Source: Mesorhizobium sp.
GTDB taxonomy: Bacteria > Pseudomonadota > Alphaproteobacteria > Rhizobiales > Rhizobiaceae
Direction of reading: 5' to 3'
DNA length: 64,000 bases
NCBI GenBank assembly: GCA_004020365.1
Contig: SAQR01000011.1
Coordinates: 63,944-127,943 of the forward strand
Shown in pieces: positions 35,852 to 44,480 of the stretch; position 1 is the stretch's first letter; each line of letters begins with the position of its first letter. The notes below the pieces were generated by a model. It saw only the letters and a list, made by a program, of their open reading frames with translations, searched no databases and had not been told where the DNA came from. Position numbers and translations under genes: made by a program.

Positions 35852-36209
35852 TCCCATGCCGCGCGACGCTCACGGTAGCGACGCCATCGCAGATTAGATG
35901 GCGAAGCATTTCACAGAAGCCTGATGAACTCGTTCCTGAAAACTGTCGATTGCTTCTGGCCGCATTGACCGTGCGGTAACCAACAACGTGACGGCGTGCC
36001 GGAAATGTCGAAGCCTAGTGAATCTCGATCAAAAGCAAATGGCGCTCACTCAAATTTACTCAAATTGCGGAAAAAGAGCCAATGGTTCGGTAACCAGACG
36101 CAACGATAGCTCCAATTCGAACAAGCGAAGTTTCTAATTGTTCAGAATCGCCCGGTAGCGTCCGGCCAAAGGCAAAAAGACAAGAAGGCTGCATTTTGGG
36201 GTATCGGGT
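35852..36209. other. Leader region of the Tad pilus locus
   Basis: A 358-base spacer, more AT-rich than its surroundings, with no gene. It contains the tandem word ACTCAAATT twice near 36051-36069. It presumably carries the promoter for cpaB onward; no pilin gene is present here. Confidence 0.45.
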
Positions 36210-37136
36210 GTGAAGGGCAAAGCCATTACAATGATCGGCATCGCCGCGGTGTTCGGCGCGGCCTCGATCTTTGCCGCCGATCTCTGGATTAAGAGCGAAG
36301 CAAACGCTCGTGCCGGAGGGATTTCGCTCGCAGTTCCGACACCCGCGCCGCCGGCGATGCAGTTTCAGACGATCGTCGTCGCCAGGGCGCCGCTGCGCTT
36401 CGGCATGGCGCTAGAGCGGACACAACTGGCGGAAATTCCGTGGCCGCAGGATTCGCTTCCGCAGGGCGCCTTCACGACGATCAACGAAGCTTTGGCCGAG
36501 GGAAGTCGTGTCGTGCTTTCACCCCTGGAGATCAACGAGCCGCTTTTGCTTGCAAAACTGTCGGGTCCCAATGGGCGCGCGACGCTGTCGAACCTGCTTT
36601 CGCCCGGCATGCGGGCGGTGACAATCCGCACTGACGAAATAGCCGGCGTCGGCGGCTTCGTTATGCCCGGCGACCATGTCGACGTGGTGCTGACGCGCGA
36701 CGCCGGCGCCATCACCGAAGTCGCGAAAAATGCCGAAGGCGCGGCCGGTTCGACGCTGACCAGCGAGATCGTGGTCGAGAGCGCCAAGGTGCTGACCGTC
36801 GGCCAGGGCGCCGACGAGCGGCAGACCAGTCCGCAGATCGCTAATTCTGTGACCATCGAGGTCAATGCCGAGGGCGCGCAGAAGGTGGCGCTGGCCCGCA
36901 CGGTGGGCACGCTGTCGCTGTCGCTGCGCGCCTCAAGCGAAGGCGGTGGTTCGACAGACGGTTTGACGACCATCTCTTCATTCGGCGGCTCGGTGGCGGC
37001 CGGCGGGTCGGATGCTGCGGGCGCAATCATCGAGGCGATCGCCGCAGAGGGGCCGGAAGCGCAAAAATTCAAGACCGTGATCGTGACGCGCGGCACCAAC
37101 CCGCAATCCTATCAGGTTGTTGCGCCGGACAAGTGA
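36210..37136 (+). CDS. cpaB: Flp pilus assembly protein CpaB/RcpC
   Basis: A 308-residue CpaB. It has an N-terminal membrane anchor (ITMIGIAAVFGAASIFAADL), then a SAF domain (IVVARAPLRFGMALERTQLA, GSRVVLSPLEINEPLL) and the RcpC half GMRAVTIRTDEIAGVGGFVM followed by PGDHVDVVLTRD, as in all CpaB proteins. It is thought to help the secretin and pilus pass the periplasm. The start is GTG. First gene of the locus; cpaC follows about 40 bases later. Confidence 0.9.
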   Translation: MKGKAITMIGIAAVFGAASIFAADLWIKSEANARAGGISLAVPTPAPPAMQFQTIVVARAPLRFGMALERTQLAEIPWPQDSLPQGAFTTINEALAEGSRVVLSPLEINEPLLLAKLSGPNGRATLSNLLSPGMRAVTIRTDEIAGVGGFVMPGDHVDVVLTRDAGAITEVAKNAEGAAGSTLTSEIVVESAKVLTVGQGADERQTSPQIANSVTIEVNAEGAQKVALARTVGTLSLSLRASSEGGGSTDGLTTISSFGGSVAAGGSDAAGAIIEAIAAEGPEAQKFKTVIVTRGTNPQSYQVVAPDK

Positions 37137-37176
37137 CACGACACCGGCAGGGGTGCCGGATTTTTGGGGACAGGCA

Positions 37177-38612
37177 ATGTTTGGGTGGATGGGCAATTTG
37201 TGTCGGAGCGGCGCGCATGCTGCCGCAATAGCCTTGCTGGCGATCTCGGTTGCGGCGGGACACTTTCTGGTTGGCGTTGGAAACGCTGAGGCCGGCAACG
37301 GCGTGGTTTACATTACCTCGACCAAAAACATGTCGATCAAGCTCGCCAGGGGAAAGCCCAGGACGATCAAGACCGATCTGCCGTTCCACGAGATCGTCAT
37401 CGGCGATCCAGAGATCGCCAACGTCAAGCCGCTGACGGACCGCTCCTTCTACCTGCTCGGCAGTAATCTCGGCACCACGGGCATCGCTCTCTTCGACGAA
37501 AACAAGAAACTGGTCGGTACGATGGACATCGAGGTGACGCTCGACACCGACCGTTTGGCCAGCACCATCCGCGACAGCGTGCCGGGCGCCAACATAAAGG
37601 TTAGCTCGGCGAATGGCCGGCTTGTTCTGTCTGGCTCAGCCGAAGATGCGTTGGCGGTTGATAAGGCGACCGGATCGCCACCAATTTTTCGGGCGAAGAA
37701 ACGGTCATCAACTCGGTCAATATCTCCTCGTCGCAGCAGGTTCAGCTGAATGTGCGCTTCGTCGAAATCAACCGGCAGGTGGGACGGGAACTCGGCACCA
37801 AAATCGGCGTGACATACATCGGCAGCAATGGCGGCGTCTCATTCAACTCCACTCCTTCGGTTTCTAAGGCGGCTCCCGCGGCACAGCTCATCGGCGGCCT
37901 TCTCTCCAACGGCGTGTCAATCGATGTCGCCATCAAGGCTCTGGAAGACCGCGGTGTCGCGCGACGTCTTGCCGAACCGAACCTGATTGCGCGCTCGGGT
38001 GAAAAAGCGAGTTTCCTGGCGGGCGGCGAGTTTCCGATCCCAGTCTCGGAAGAGGTCGGCAAGATCACAGTCGAATACAAAAAGTTCGGCGTCAGTCTGG
38101 ACTTCACACCGACCGTGCTCAGCGACGGCCTGATCGCTCTCGACATCGAGCCGGAGGTCTCCTCAATCGATAGATCGGCTTCCTACAATATCGGCAATAT
38201 CTCCATCCCGGGTTTCGTGGTGCGGCGCGCGCACACGTCGATCGATCTGAAAAGCGGTCAGAGTTTCATGATGGCAGGCTTGCTGCAAAGCGAGAATGAC
38301 ATGGTTCAGCAGCGCGTCCCAGGTCTGGGCAAGTTGCCGGTGCTCGGCCCGCTGTTCAGTTCCAGAGCGTATCAGCGGCGCGAAACGGACCTGGTCATCA
38401 TCGTCACGCCGTACCTCGTTAAGCCGATGGATCCATCGAAGAAGCCGCTGACGCCGGCTGACGGCACCTTGCCGGCAAGCAATGTAGATTATTTTCTGGG
38501 CAATGTGGAGGAGGTGAAAACCGCCGACGCCGCCCACAATGGCCGGACCGCAACCGACGCTGCCGCTCCAGCCACAAAAGTCGGCCACTTCCTCGATCTC
38601 CCAAAGGAATGA
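37177..38612 (+). pseudogene. cpaC: Outer-membrane secretin CpaC, interrupted by a single-base frameshift
   Basis: The secretin that lets the Flp pilus cross the outer membrane. The N-terminal half (37177 to about 37665) has a leader and the BON-like domains, reading SSANGRLVLSGSAEDALAVD then KA. The C-terminal half continues in the next frame as DRIATNFSGEETVINSVNIS and SSQQVQLNVRFVEINRQVGR, and contains the secretin core FGVSLDFTPTVLSDGLIALD and LVIIVTPYLVKP. Restoring one G in GCGACC near 37667 rejoins them. As given, translation of the first part stops at 37749, so no intact secretin is made. Either the pilus is inactive or this is a sequence error. Confidence 0.85.
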
Positions 38613-38878
38613 GCATGCGAACGCTTTCAAGGATCGGCGCCGTCGCAATGCTTGCCTCCGCCAGCGGTTGTGCCACCGAGGAGACGATGCGTCTCGACGG
38701 GCTGACCCAAGGCGCGGGCAATGCGATGGCAGCCAACACCGTGATGCAGCTGGTCGATCCGTGGCCTGAGGGCGTCGAACGCACCCGGCTTCGGGTGCCA
38801 GCAAACCGCGGCGCCCAGCCAAGCACGGCCCCGAAAGCGGTCGAGGAAAAAGCATCGCAACCCACGGCCGGTTACTGA
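38609..38878 (+). CDS. Small lipoprotein in the CpaD position of the Tad locus
   Basis: An 89-residue protein with a lipoprotein-type leader ending ASASGC, so Cys is the likely lipidated residue. It overlaps the cpaC stop as ATGA; the second ATG at 38615 has the better-spaced AAGGA ribosome site. CpaD lipoproteins normally lie at this place but are about 200 residues. Only the stretch AGNAMAANTVMQLVDPWP is reminiscent of the CpaD end. It is a short CpaD equivalent or a remnant. Confidence 0.65.
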   Translation: MSMRTLSRIGAVAMLASASGCATEETMRLDGLTQGAGNAMAANTVMQLVDPWPEGVERTRLRVPANRGAQPSTAPKAVEEKASQPTAGY

Positions 38879-38907
38879 TCAGGCCACCAAACGCGCGGGC
38901 GAGAAGA

Positions 38908-40119
38908 ATGGCAAATCCCGGAAAAACCAAGCGGATCGTGCTTGTTTCCACCGACAAGAGCTTTGTGCAGAAAACGAGGACGGCGTTCGCCTCGTCGGAG
39001 GCGGTTGCCCTTGTTACGGTCGAGAAGAACGTCACCGAGTTACGCGGCGAAATCCAGGAGGCTGATTGCAGCGCGGTGATCGTCGACATGGATGCGGCCA
39101 AGCTCAACGAGATCGAGGCGCTGCAGCGCATTACGCGGCGGCTCGAGAGGCGCGCTGCAATCATTGTTGTGACTCAGGAATTCAATGCGTCCGCCGCGCG
39201 CATCCTGGTTCAGCTTCAGGTCGCCGATTTTCTGGTCAAGCCGCTGACCACCGCCGATCTTGTTCGCTCCTGCGTTCGCGCGCTTGAGGGACCGGGGCGC
39301 GAAGAGAACACCGAGTCGCAAATCTATACGTTCATGCCCGCCGCCGGGGGGGTAGGCACCACCACGCTGACGCTGCAAACCGCGTTCCAGCTCCACCATT
39401 CGGTAACGCGCGGATCGTCGACCTGCGTAGTCGATCTCAATTTCCAGCAAGGCTCATGCGCCGAATATCTCGACCTCGAGCCACGCTTCGACATCAACGA
39501 AATCGAGAATCAGCCGGAACGCCTTGACCGCCAGCTTCTTGACGTAATGCTCTCGAAACATGCGAGCGGTCTCTGCGTGCTGGCTGCGCCTGCGCGGCCA
39601 GCGGAGATGCGCACGTTCAACGCCGACGTGGTTGTCCGCATGCTGGACCTCGTCTCCGCCTATTTCGACAATGTCGTCATCGACATGCCGCGCACGTGGT
39701 TTCCCTGGACGGAGACCGTGTTGCTGGGCTCGAACAAGCTCTACATCGTCGCCGAAATGACCGTGCCGTGCCTGCGCCATACGCAGCGGCTGATCCAGGC
39801 CGTTTATGAGACGGTGGGCAAGGAGGTGAAGCCAAACGTCATCGTCAACCGCTTCGAACAACGCCTGTTCGAAAGCGGCATCAAGCGGGCCGACGTCCAG
39901 GCATTCCTCGGCGAGCATTTCGTCGGCGGCATCTCGAACAATTACAAGCTGGTGCGCGAGGCCGTCGATCGCGGCGTTCCGCTGCACGAGATCGACCCCA
40001 ATGCGAATGTCGTCAACGATCTCAGGCGAATAGTCCTGCCTGATGAGGTCGTGGCGGAAACACGGAAAAAGCGTTCACTGTTCGGGCTTGGCAAAAGTCT
40101 TTTGAGGAGAGCCGGGTGA
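38908..40119 (+). CDS. cpaE: Pilus assembly protein CpaE (receiver-like plus MinD-like ATPase)
   Basis: A 403-residue protein. Residues about 8-130 are a receiver-like domain (IVLVSTDKSFVQKTRTAFAS ... VADFLVKPLTTADLVRS). From about 140 a ParA/MinD-like ATPase follows, starting IYTFMPAAGGVGTTTLTLQT, with a deviant Walker A in which Lys is replaced (GGVGTTT). CpaE localises the Tad machinery at the cell pole. The last four bases overlap the cpaF start. Confidence 0.9.
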   Translation: MANPGKTKRIVLVSTDKSFVQKTRTAFASSEAVALVTVEKNVTELRGEIQEADCSAVIVDMDAAKLNEIEALQRITRRLERRAAIIVVTQEFNASAARILVQLQVADFLVKPLTTADLVRSCVRALEGPGREENTESQIYTFMPAAGGVGTTTLTLQTAFQLHHSVTRGSSTCVVDLNFQQGSCAEYLDLEPRFDINEIENQPERLDRQLLDVMLSKHASGLCVLAAPARPAEMRTFNADVVVRMLDLVSAYFDNVVIDMPRTWFPWTETVLLGSNKLYIVAEMTVPCLRHTQRLIQAVYETVGKEVKPNVIVNRFEQRLFESGIKRADVQAFLGEHFVGGISNNYKLVREAVDRGVPLHEIDPNANVVNDLRRIVLPDEVVAETRKKRSLFGLGKSLLRRAG

Positions 40120-41534
40120 TCAGCCGATTTTCGACCCTCCAGAAACGCGATGCCACGCCGGAAAGCCGGCAGGAGCAGGCGCCAGTCCAGCATCGGCCGG
40201 TCGTCATTCCGACGACACGCAAGCCGGCCCCGCCGAAACCCGAGGTCGGACCGGCAAAGCCCACGAAGGTCCTCGACGCCAGAATGCGCATTCACCGCAT
40301 GCTGATCGAAGAGATCAACCTCGTAGCGCTTGAGCGCCTGCCGCGCGACGAGATGCGGCGACAGGTGCATGATTTCGTCTCCGAGAAGGCGCGCGGCGAA
40401 CGGCTTGCGGTCAATGTCGCCGAACTCGACGCGCTGGTGGATGACATTGTCGACGAGATGGTCGGCCTCGGCCCGCTCGAGCCGTTGCTGAAAGACCCAG
40501 CCATCAACGACATCCTGATCAACGGCCATCGCAGTTGCTTCGTCGAGCGGCATGGCAAGCTCGAGCAGGTGCATATTCCGTTCAAGGACGAAGCTCACCT
40601 GATACGCATCATCAACAAGATCGTTGTGGCCGTCGGCCGCCGCGTCGATGAATCCCAGCCGATGGTCGACGCGCGCATGCTCGACGGCTCACGCTTCAAT
40701 GCCGCCATCCGACCGGTCGGTGTCGACGGGCCGCTGGTATCCATTCGCAAATTCTCCAAGAATAAGCTCGGTCTGCATAAGCTCGTTGAATTTGGTGCGG
40801 TCACGCAGAACATGGCCGAGGTCCTTGCCGCCGCAGTCCATGCCCGCAAGACGACGATTATTTCCGGCGGCACCGGCACCGGCAAGACGACGATGCTGAA
40901 CGCGCTGTCGGCCTTCATCCCCGAAGACGAGCGCCTGATCACCATCGAAGACGCGGCCGAACTGCAATTGCAGCAGCCGCATGTGGCGCGCATGGAGACG
41001 AGGCCGGCCAATATCGAAGGTCACGGCGAACTCAAGCAGCGCGATCTGGTCAAAAACGCGCTGCGCATGCGGCCGGACCGCGTCATCCTCGGCGAGTGCC
41101 GCGGCGAGGAAGCCTTCGACATGCTTCAGGCGATGAACACCGGCCACGAAGGCTCGATGGCGACCATCCATGCCAACACGCCGCGCGACGCGATTTCCCG
41201 TCTCGAACAGATGCTCGGCATGACCGGAATGCCGATGACCGTGCAGTCGATCCGCAGCCAGATCGCAAGCGCGCTCGATATCGTCGTGCAGCTTACCCGG
41301 CTTTCCGACGGCAAGCGCAAGGTCACGAGCGTCGCCGAAGTGACCGGGATGGAAGGCGACGTGATCCAGATGCAGGAGATATTTCGTTTCGTGCGCACCG
41401 GCATGGAAGCGGACGGGACGATCCTTGGCCACTTCGAGGCGACGGGCCTGCGCCCGCGCTTCCTCGAAGACCTGAAGGCGATGGGCATCGAATTTCCTGG
41501 GCGATATTTCGAGCCTGGCAGACAGCAGGAATAG
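40116..41534 (+). CDS. cpaF: Pilus assembly ATPase CpaF/TadA
   Basis: A 472-residue secretion ATPase that drives pilus extension and retraction. It has the N-terminal CpaF region (GPLEPLLKDPAINDILINGH), Walker A SGGTGTGKTTMLNAL near residue 250, the Asp box around ITIEDAAELQL, and Walker B RVILGECRGEEAFDMLQAMN with the His box TGHEGSMATIHANTPRDAI. Intact. Start is GTG. Confidence 0.94.
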   Translation: MISRFSTLQKRDATPESRQEQAPVQHRPVVIPTTRKPAPPKPEVGPAKPTKVLDARMRIHRMLIEEINLVALERLPRDEMRRQVHDFVSEKARGERLAVNVAELDALVDDIVDEMVGLGPLEPLLKDPAINDILINGHRSCFVERHGKLEQVHIPFKDEAHLIRIINKIVVAVGRRVDESQPMVDARMLDGSRFNAAIRPVGVDGPLVSIRKFSKNKLGLHKLVEFGAVTQNMAEVLAAAVHARKTTIISGGTGTGKTTMLNALSAFIPEDERLITIEDAAELQLQQPHVARMETRPANIEGHGELKQRDLVKNALRMRPDRVILGECRGEEAFDMLQAMNTGHEGSMATIHANTPRDAISRLEQMLGMTGMPMTVQSIRSQIASALDIVVQLTRLSDGKRKVTSVAEVTGMEGDVIQMQEIFRFVRTGMEADGTILGHFEATGLRPRFLEDLKAMGIEFPGRYFEPGRQQE

Positions 41535-41537
41535 TCA

Positions 41538-42503
41538 ATGCTCGAGGGATTCAGCGCCATCTATGTGATTTATGCCGGCGCCGGTCTGACCGGCATCATG
41601 ATCGCCGAAGCGTTTTACCTGCTTTACGCCGGGCACCGGGATCGCCGCATGGCGATCAATCGGCGAATGAAGCTGCAGGAGAAAAAGCTCAGCCAAGAGC
41701 AGGTGCTGATCCAACTGCGCAAAGAGCGTGGGATGGAAGGCGGTGCTTCGATGCTTTCACTCGACCGGATTCGGGAGCTGCGGATCCAGTCCGGCATGGT
41801 CCTGCCACTGCCGAAATTTCTGCTGATCACGTCGGGCATGGCGCTTGGCGTCTGCCTGTTTGCTGTTTCCTACGGCCTGCCGCTGATCATTGCACTGGCA
41901 GTGCTTCCGGTCATGTGTTTGGTCTTTCCGATCATGACCCTGCGGTTCCTGCGCAAGCGGCGGCACAAGATGTTCGGAATGCAGCTTCCAGAAGCGCTGG
42001 AACTCATCACGCGAAGCCTCAAGGCAGGGCATCCGGTTCCGGTGGCGATCTCGATGGTGGCGCGTGAAATGGCCGATCCGATCGGCACCGAATTCGGCGT
42101 GATCGCCGACGAAGTGACCTATGGCTCCGATCTGGTTTCCGCGCTGCATTCGCTGTTCGAGCGGGTCGGACACGAAGACCTGCCGCTGTTCGTCACCGCT
42201 GTGTCGATCCAGAGCAGTTCAGGCGGCAATCTGCGCGAAATCCTGGATGGTCTGTCGTCGGTCATCCGCGAGCGCGGAAAGCTGCGGCGCAAAGTGCGAG
42301 CAATCTCGACCGAGGGCCGCATGTCGGCCTACATCCTGACCGCCGTACCGGCGCTGCTGATGGTCGGTATCATGGTCATGATGCCGCAATTCTACGAGAG
42401 CGTCTGGGGCGAGCCGATGACTTGGTATCTGTTGGGCGGTTCGATCTTATGGCTAATGCTGGGCAACGCCATGATGTTCAAGATGTCGAACTTCAAATTC
42501 TGA
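41538..42503 (+). CDS. tadB: Tad pilus inner-membrane protein TadB
   Basis: A 321-residue type II secretion system F-domain protein. It has an N-terminal helix, a pair of helices around residues 90-130 (LLITSGMALGVCLFAVSYGL), the cytoplasmic T2SF domain (QLPEALELITRSLKAGHPVP ... SGGNLREILDGLSSVIRERG) and a C-terminal helix pair. It forms the membrane platform with TadC. It begins 4 bases after cpaF. Confidence 0.92.
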   Translation: MLEGFSAIYVIYAGAGLTGIMIAEAFYLLYAGHRDRRMAINRRMKLQEKKLSQEQVLIQLRKERGMEGGASMLSLDRIRELRIQSGMVLPLPKFLLITSGMALGVCLFAVSYGLPLIIALAVLPVMCLVFPIMTLRFLRKRRHKMFGMQLPEALELITRSLKAGHPVPVAISMVAREMADPIGTEFGVIADEVTYGSDLVSALHSLFERVGHEDLPLFVTAVSIQSSSGGNLREILDGLSSVIRERGKLRRKVRAISTEGRMSAYILTAVPALLMVGIMVMMPQFYESVWGEPMTWYLLGGSILWLMLGNAMMFKMSNFKF

Positions 42504-42504
42504 C

Positions 42505-43473
42505 ATGGAAACCCTGATCGGCCTCCTTGCCTCCCTTCGCCCGACGTCGCTGGCGCCGGTGGCGTTTTTGCTGCTCGCCGTGGGAGGAGGAGCGATCCTC
42601 TGGCAGTGGAGTACCGCGCGTGGAGGACGCGGCGACTTGAAGCGCCGGCTCAAGGTCGAAGTCTCCGAGGTTGCGGAGGCACCCAAGCCGACCGCCGCGC
42701 CGAAACGGAACGCCGCCGCCGTCCGCGACAAGGCGATGAAAACCGCCCATGAATTCTACGCAAAAAGCGATCCGGAAAACGTTGCGCGGCTGCGGATGAA
42801 ACTCATCCAGGCTGGTCACATGGATCCAGGCGCGGTCGGCAGGTTTTTTGTCATCCGCTTTGTCGGCTTCCTGGCTGGAGCCGTTGTTGCTTTTCTGTTC
42901 GTCCGCTGGTTTGGCGGTGAATCGGCAGTTCCGAGCCGCTGGACTTTTATCATCATGTCCGGTGGCGCCGGTTATTTTCTGCCGGGTCTTGTATTGACCT
43001 CGCAGGTCCGTACGAAAATGCGGGAATACCGCAATGGCTTTCCCGATTTTATGGACCTGATGATCGTCTGCGCGGACGCCGGCATGAGCATGGAGGCCGG
43101 GATCGAGCGGGTGTCGAAAGAGCTCCTTATCACTTATCCCTCGCTCAGCCAGAACCTTCAGCTTGTCTCGCTCGAACTCAGGGCGGGGCGCAGCCTTGAC
43201 GATGCGCTGAAATCGTTGGCTGATCGCCTGAGCCTCGACGAGGTACGCTCCTTCGCCACGCTGCTTCAGCAATCGAAGGAGCTTGGCACCAGCCTTTCGG
43301 GCGCGCTTCGGGTTTATTCGGACGAAATGCGTCACAAGCGCATGTCGATAGCTGAGGAAAAGGCGCACGCGCTGCCGGCAAAGATGTCGGTGCCGGTTAC
43401 GGTCTGCATCCTGCCAGTCGTGCTGATGATCGCCATCATCCCGATCATCGTGAAAATGACGGCAGGCGACTGA
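42505..43473 (+). CDS. tadC: Tad pilus inner-membrane protein TadC
   Basis: A 322-residue T2SF-domain protein paralogous to TadB. N-terminal helix is SLAPVAFLLLAVGGGAILWQ, and the T2SF core is FPDFMDLMIVCADAGMSMEA then GIERVSKELL, with LGTSLSGALRVYSDEMRHKR. The C-terminal helix is PVTVCILPVVLMIAIIPIIV. It starts one base after the tadB stop. Confidence 0.92.
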   Translation: METLIGLLASLRPTSLAPVAFLLLAVGGGAILWQWSTARGGRGDLKRRLKVEVSEVAEAPKPTAAPKRNAAAVRDKAMKTAHEFYAKSDPENVARLRMKLIQAGHMDPGAVGRFFVIRFVGFLAGAVVAFLFVRWFGGESAVPSRWTFIIMSGGAGYFLPGLVLTSQVRTKMREYRNGFPDFMDLMIVCADAGMSMEAGIERVSKELLITYPSLSQNLQLVSLELRAGRSLDDALKSLADRLSLDEVRSFATLLQQSKELGTSLSGALRVYSDEMRHKRMSIAEEKAHALPAKMSVPVTVCILPVVLMIAIIPIIVKMTAGD

Positions 43474-43607
43474 TCCGCTCCAGTCGATAGTTAATCCAAT
43501 ATCTTCGGCTTTCCTAATATTTGCTCGAAACCCGCCACCGAAGCTTAAGCCGAACCCGCTATGGTGCTTGATGAGACGGCCCGCCAAGCGGCCGGATGGG
43601 GCAGATT

Positions 43608-44078
43608 ATGGGGCAATCGAAATTCGCCGTGTTGGCTGCGGTCGCAGTCGTGACGATTGCGACGGGATGCACGACGAGCAGCGTCGACGTCACCGAAACC
43701 ACGTCGATCGCTCCGGCGACGACCGACATCAGCAGGGCTGATCTCGTATCTGGCAAGACGCAGTTCCGCGAAGCCAATTATGGGTTGGCGGAAAAGCACT
43801 TCCGCAAGGCGGTGGAACTTCGGTCCGACAATGCCGAGGCATGGCTGGGACTTGCCGCCTCTTACGACCAGCTCGGCCGCTTCGATTTTGCCGACCGCGC
43901 TTACGATCAGCTTGTTGTGGTTGCCGGCCGCCGGGCCCACATCGTCAACAATATGGGGTATTCGCAATTGTTGCGCGGCAACAAGAAAAAAGCCCGCGAA
44001 TTGCTTCTGGAGGCCAAGGCAGGAATGACCGATACCTCGTTGGTCGATGCCAACCTCGCACTGATGAACAAGCCGTAG
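43608..44078 (+). CDS. tadD: Tad lipoprotein with TPR repeats, TadD
   Basis: A 156-residue lipoprotein. The leader MGQSKFAVLAAVAVVTIATG is followed by the lipobox Cys. Tetratricopeptide repeats follow (NYGLAEKHFRKAVELRSDNA, EAWLGLAASYDQLGRFDFAD, ending in NNMGYSQLLRGNKKKARELL). TadD is a pilotin-like factor for the secretin. Starts at 43596 and 43608 are both possible; the latter has GGGG upstream. Confidence 0.88.
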   Translation: MGQSKFAVLAAVAVVTIATGCTTSSVDVTETTSIAPATTDISRADLVSGKTQFREANYGLAEKHFRKAVELRSDNAEAWLGLAASYDQLGRFDFADRAYDQLVVVAGRRAHIVNNMGYSQLLRGNKKKARELLLEAKAGMTDTSLVDANLALMNKP

Positions 44079-44480
44079 CAGCGTTCGAACCGTCGCCGGA
44101 TCCAACGAATTGCAGTTGGCTTACAGACCGCAGCGCGGGTCCACCGTGCAAAATTGTAGAAGGCCTGGCTAGATCGGTTCTGGAGCGAAATGGTGGCGCA
44201 GAACGCATCTGGCATGTTGTTCAGCGCCAGAACTTGCCCTTCTAAACTGGAATAGGTCACGAGTGGTGCTGGCGATCACCCATTTCGAATGTTTATTTTT
44301 CAATAGGATTAGCGACGGGTAACCGTTCCGCGCTGTGCACAGTCGAGCGATACCTGCATCCGCTCGCTGAGAGCGCTCTGCATTCGCGGCCACGGAACGG
44401 CGGCATCCTCCATCCGGACGGCGGAATTCCGTCCTACTTAAGAGTTTAGTGATCAATGAAACAACTTCTTTGCCGCAGGG
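44079..44480. other. Non-coding gap between tadD and the TadG-like gene
   Basis: This 402-base stretch, less GC-rich than its neighbours, shows no gene on either strand with family features or a good ribosome site. It probably contains a separate promoter for the TadG-like gene. A pilin (Flp) gene was looked for here and not found. Confidence 0.5.

Noticed and set aside
44079-44480. Possible pilin gene or riboswitch in the gap before the TadG-like gene
   Set aside because: No short frame with a Flp-type leader and no recognisable riboswitch fold was found.
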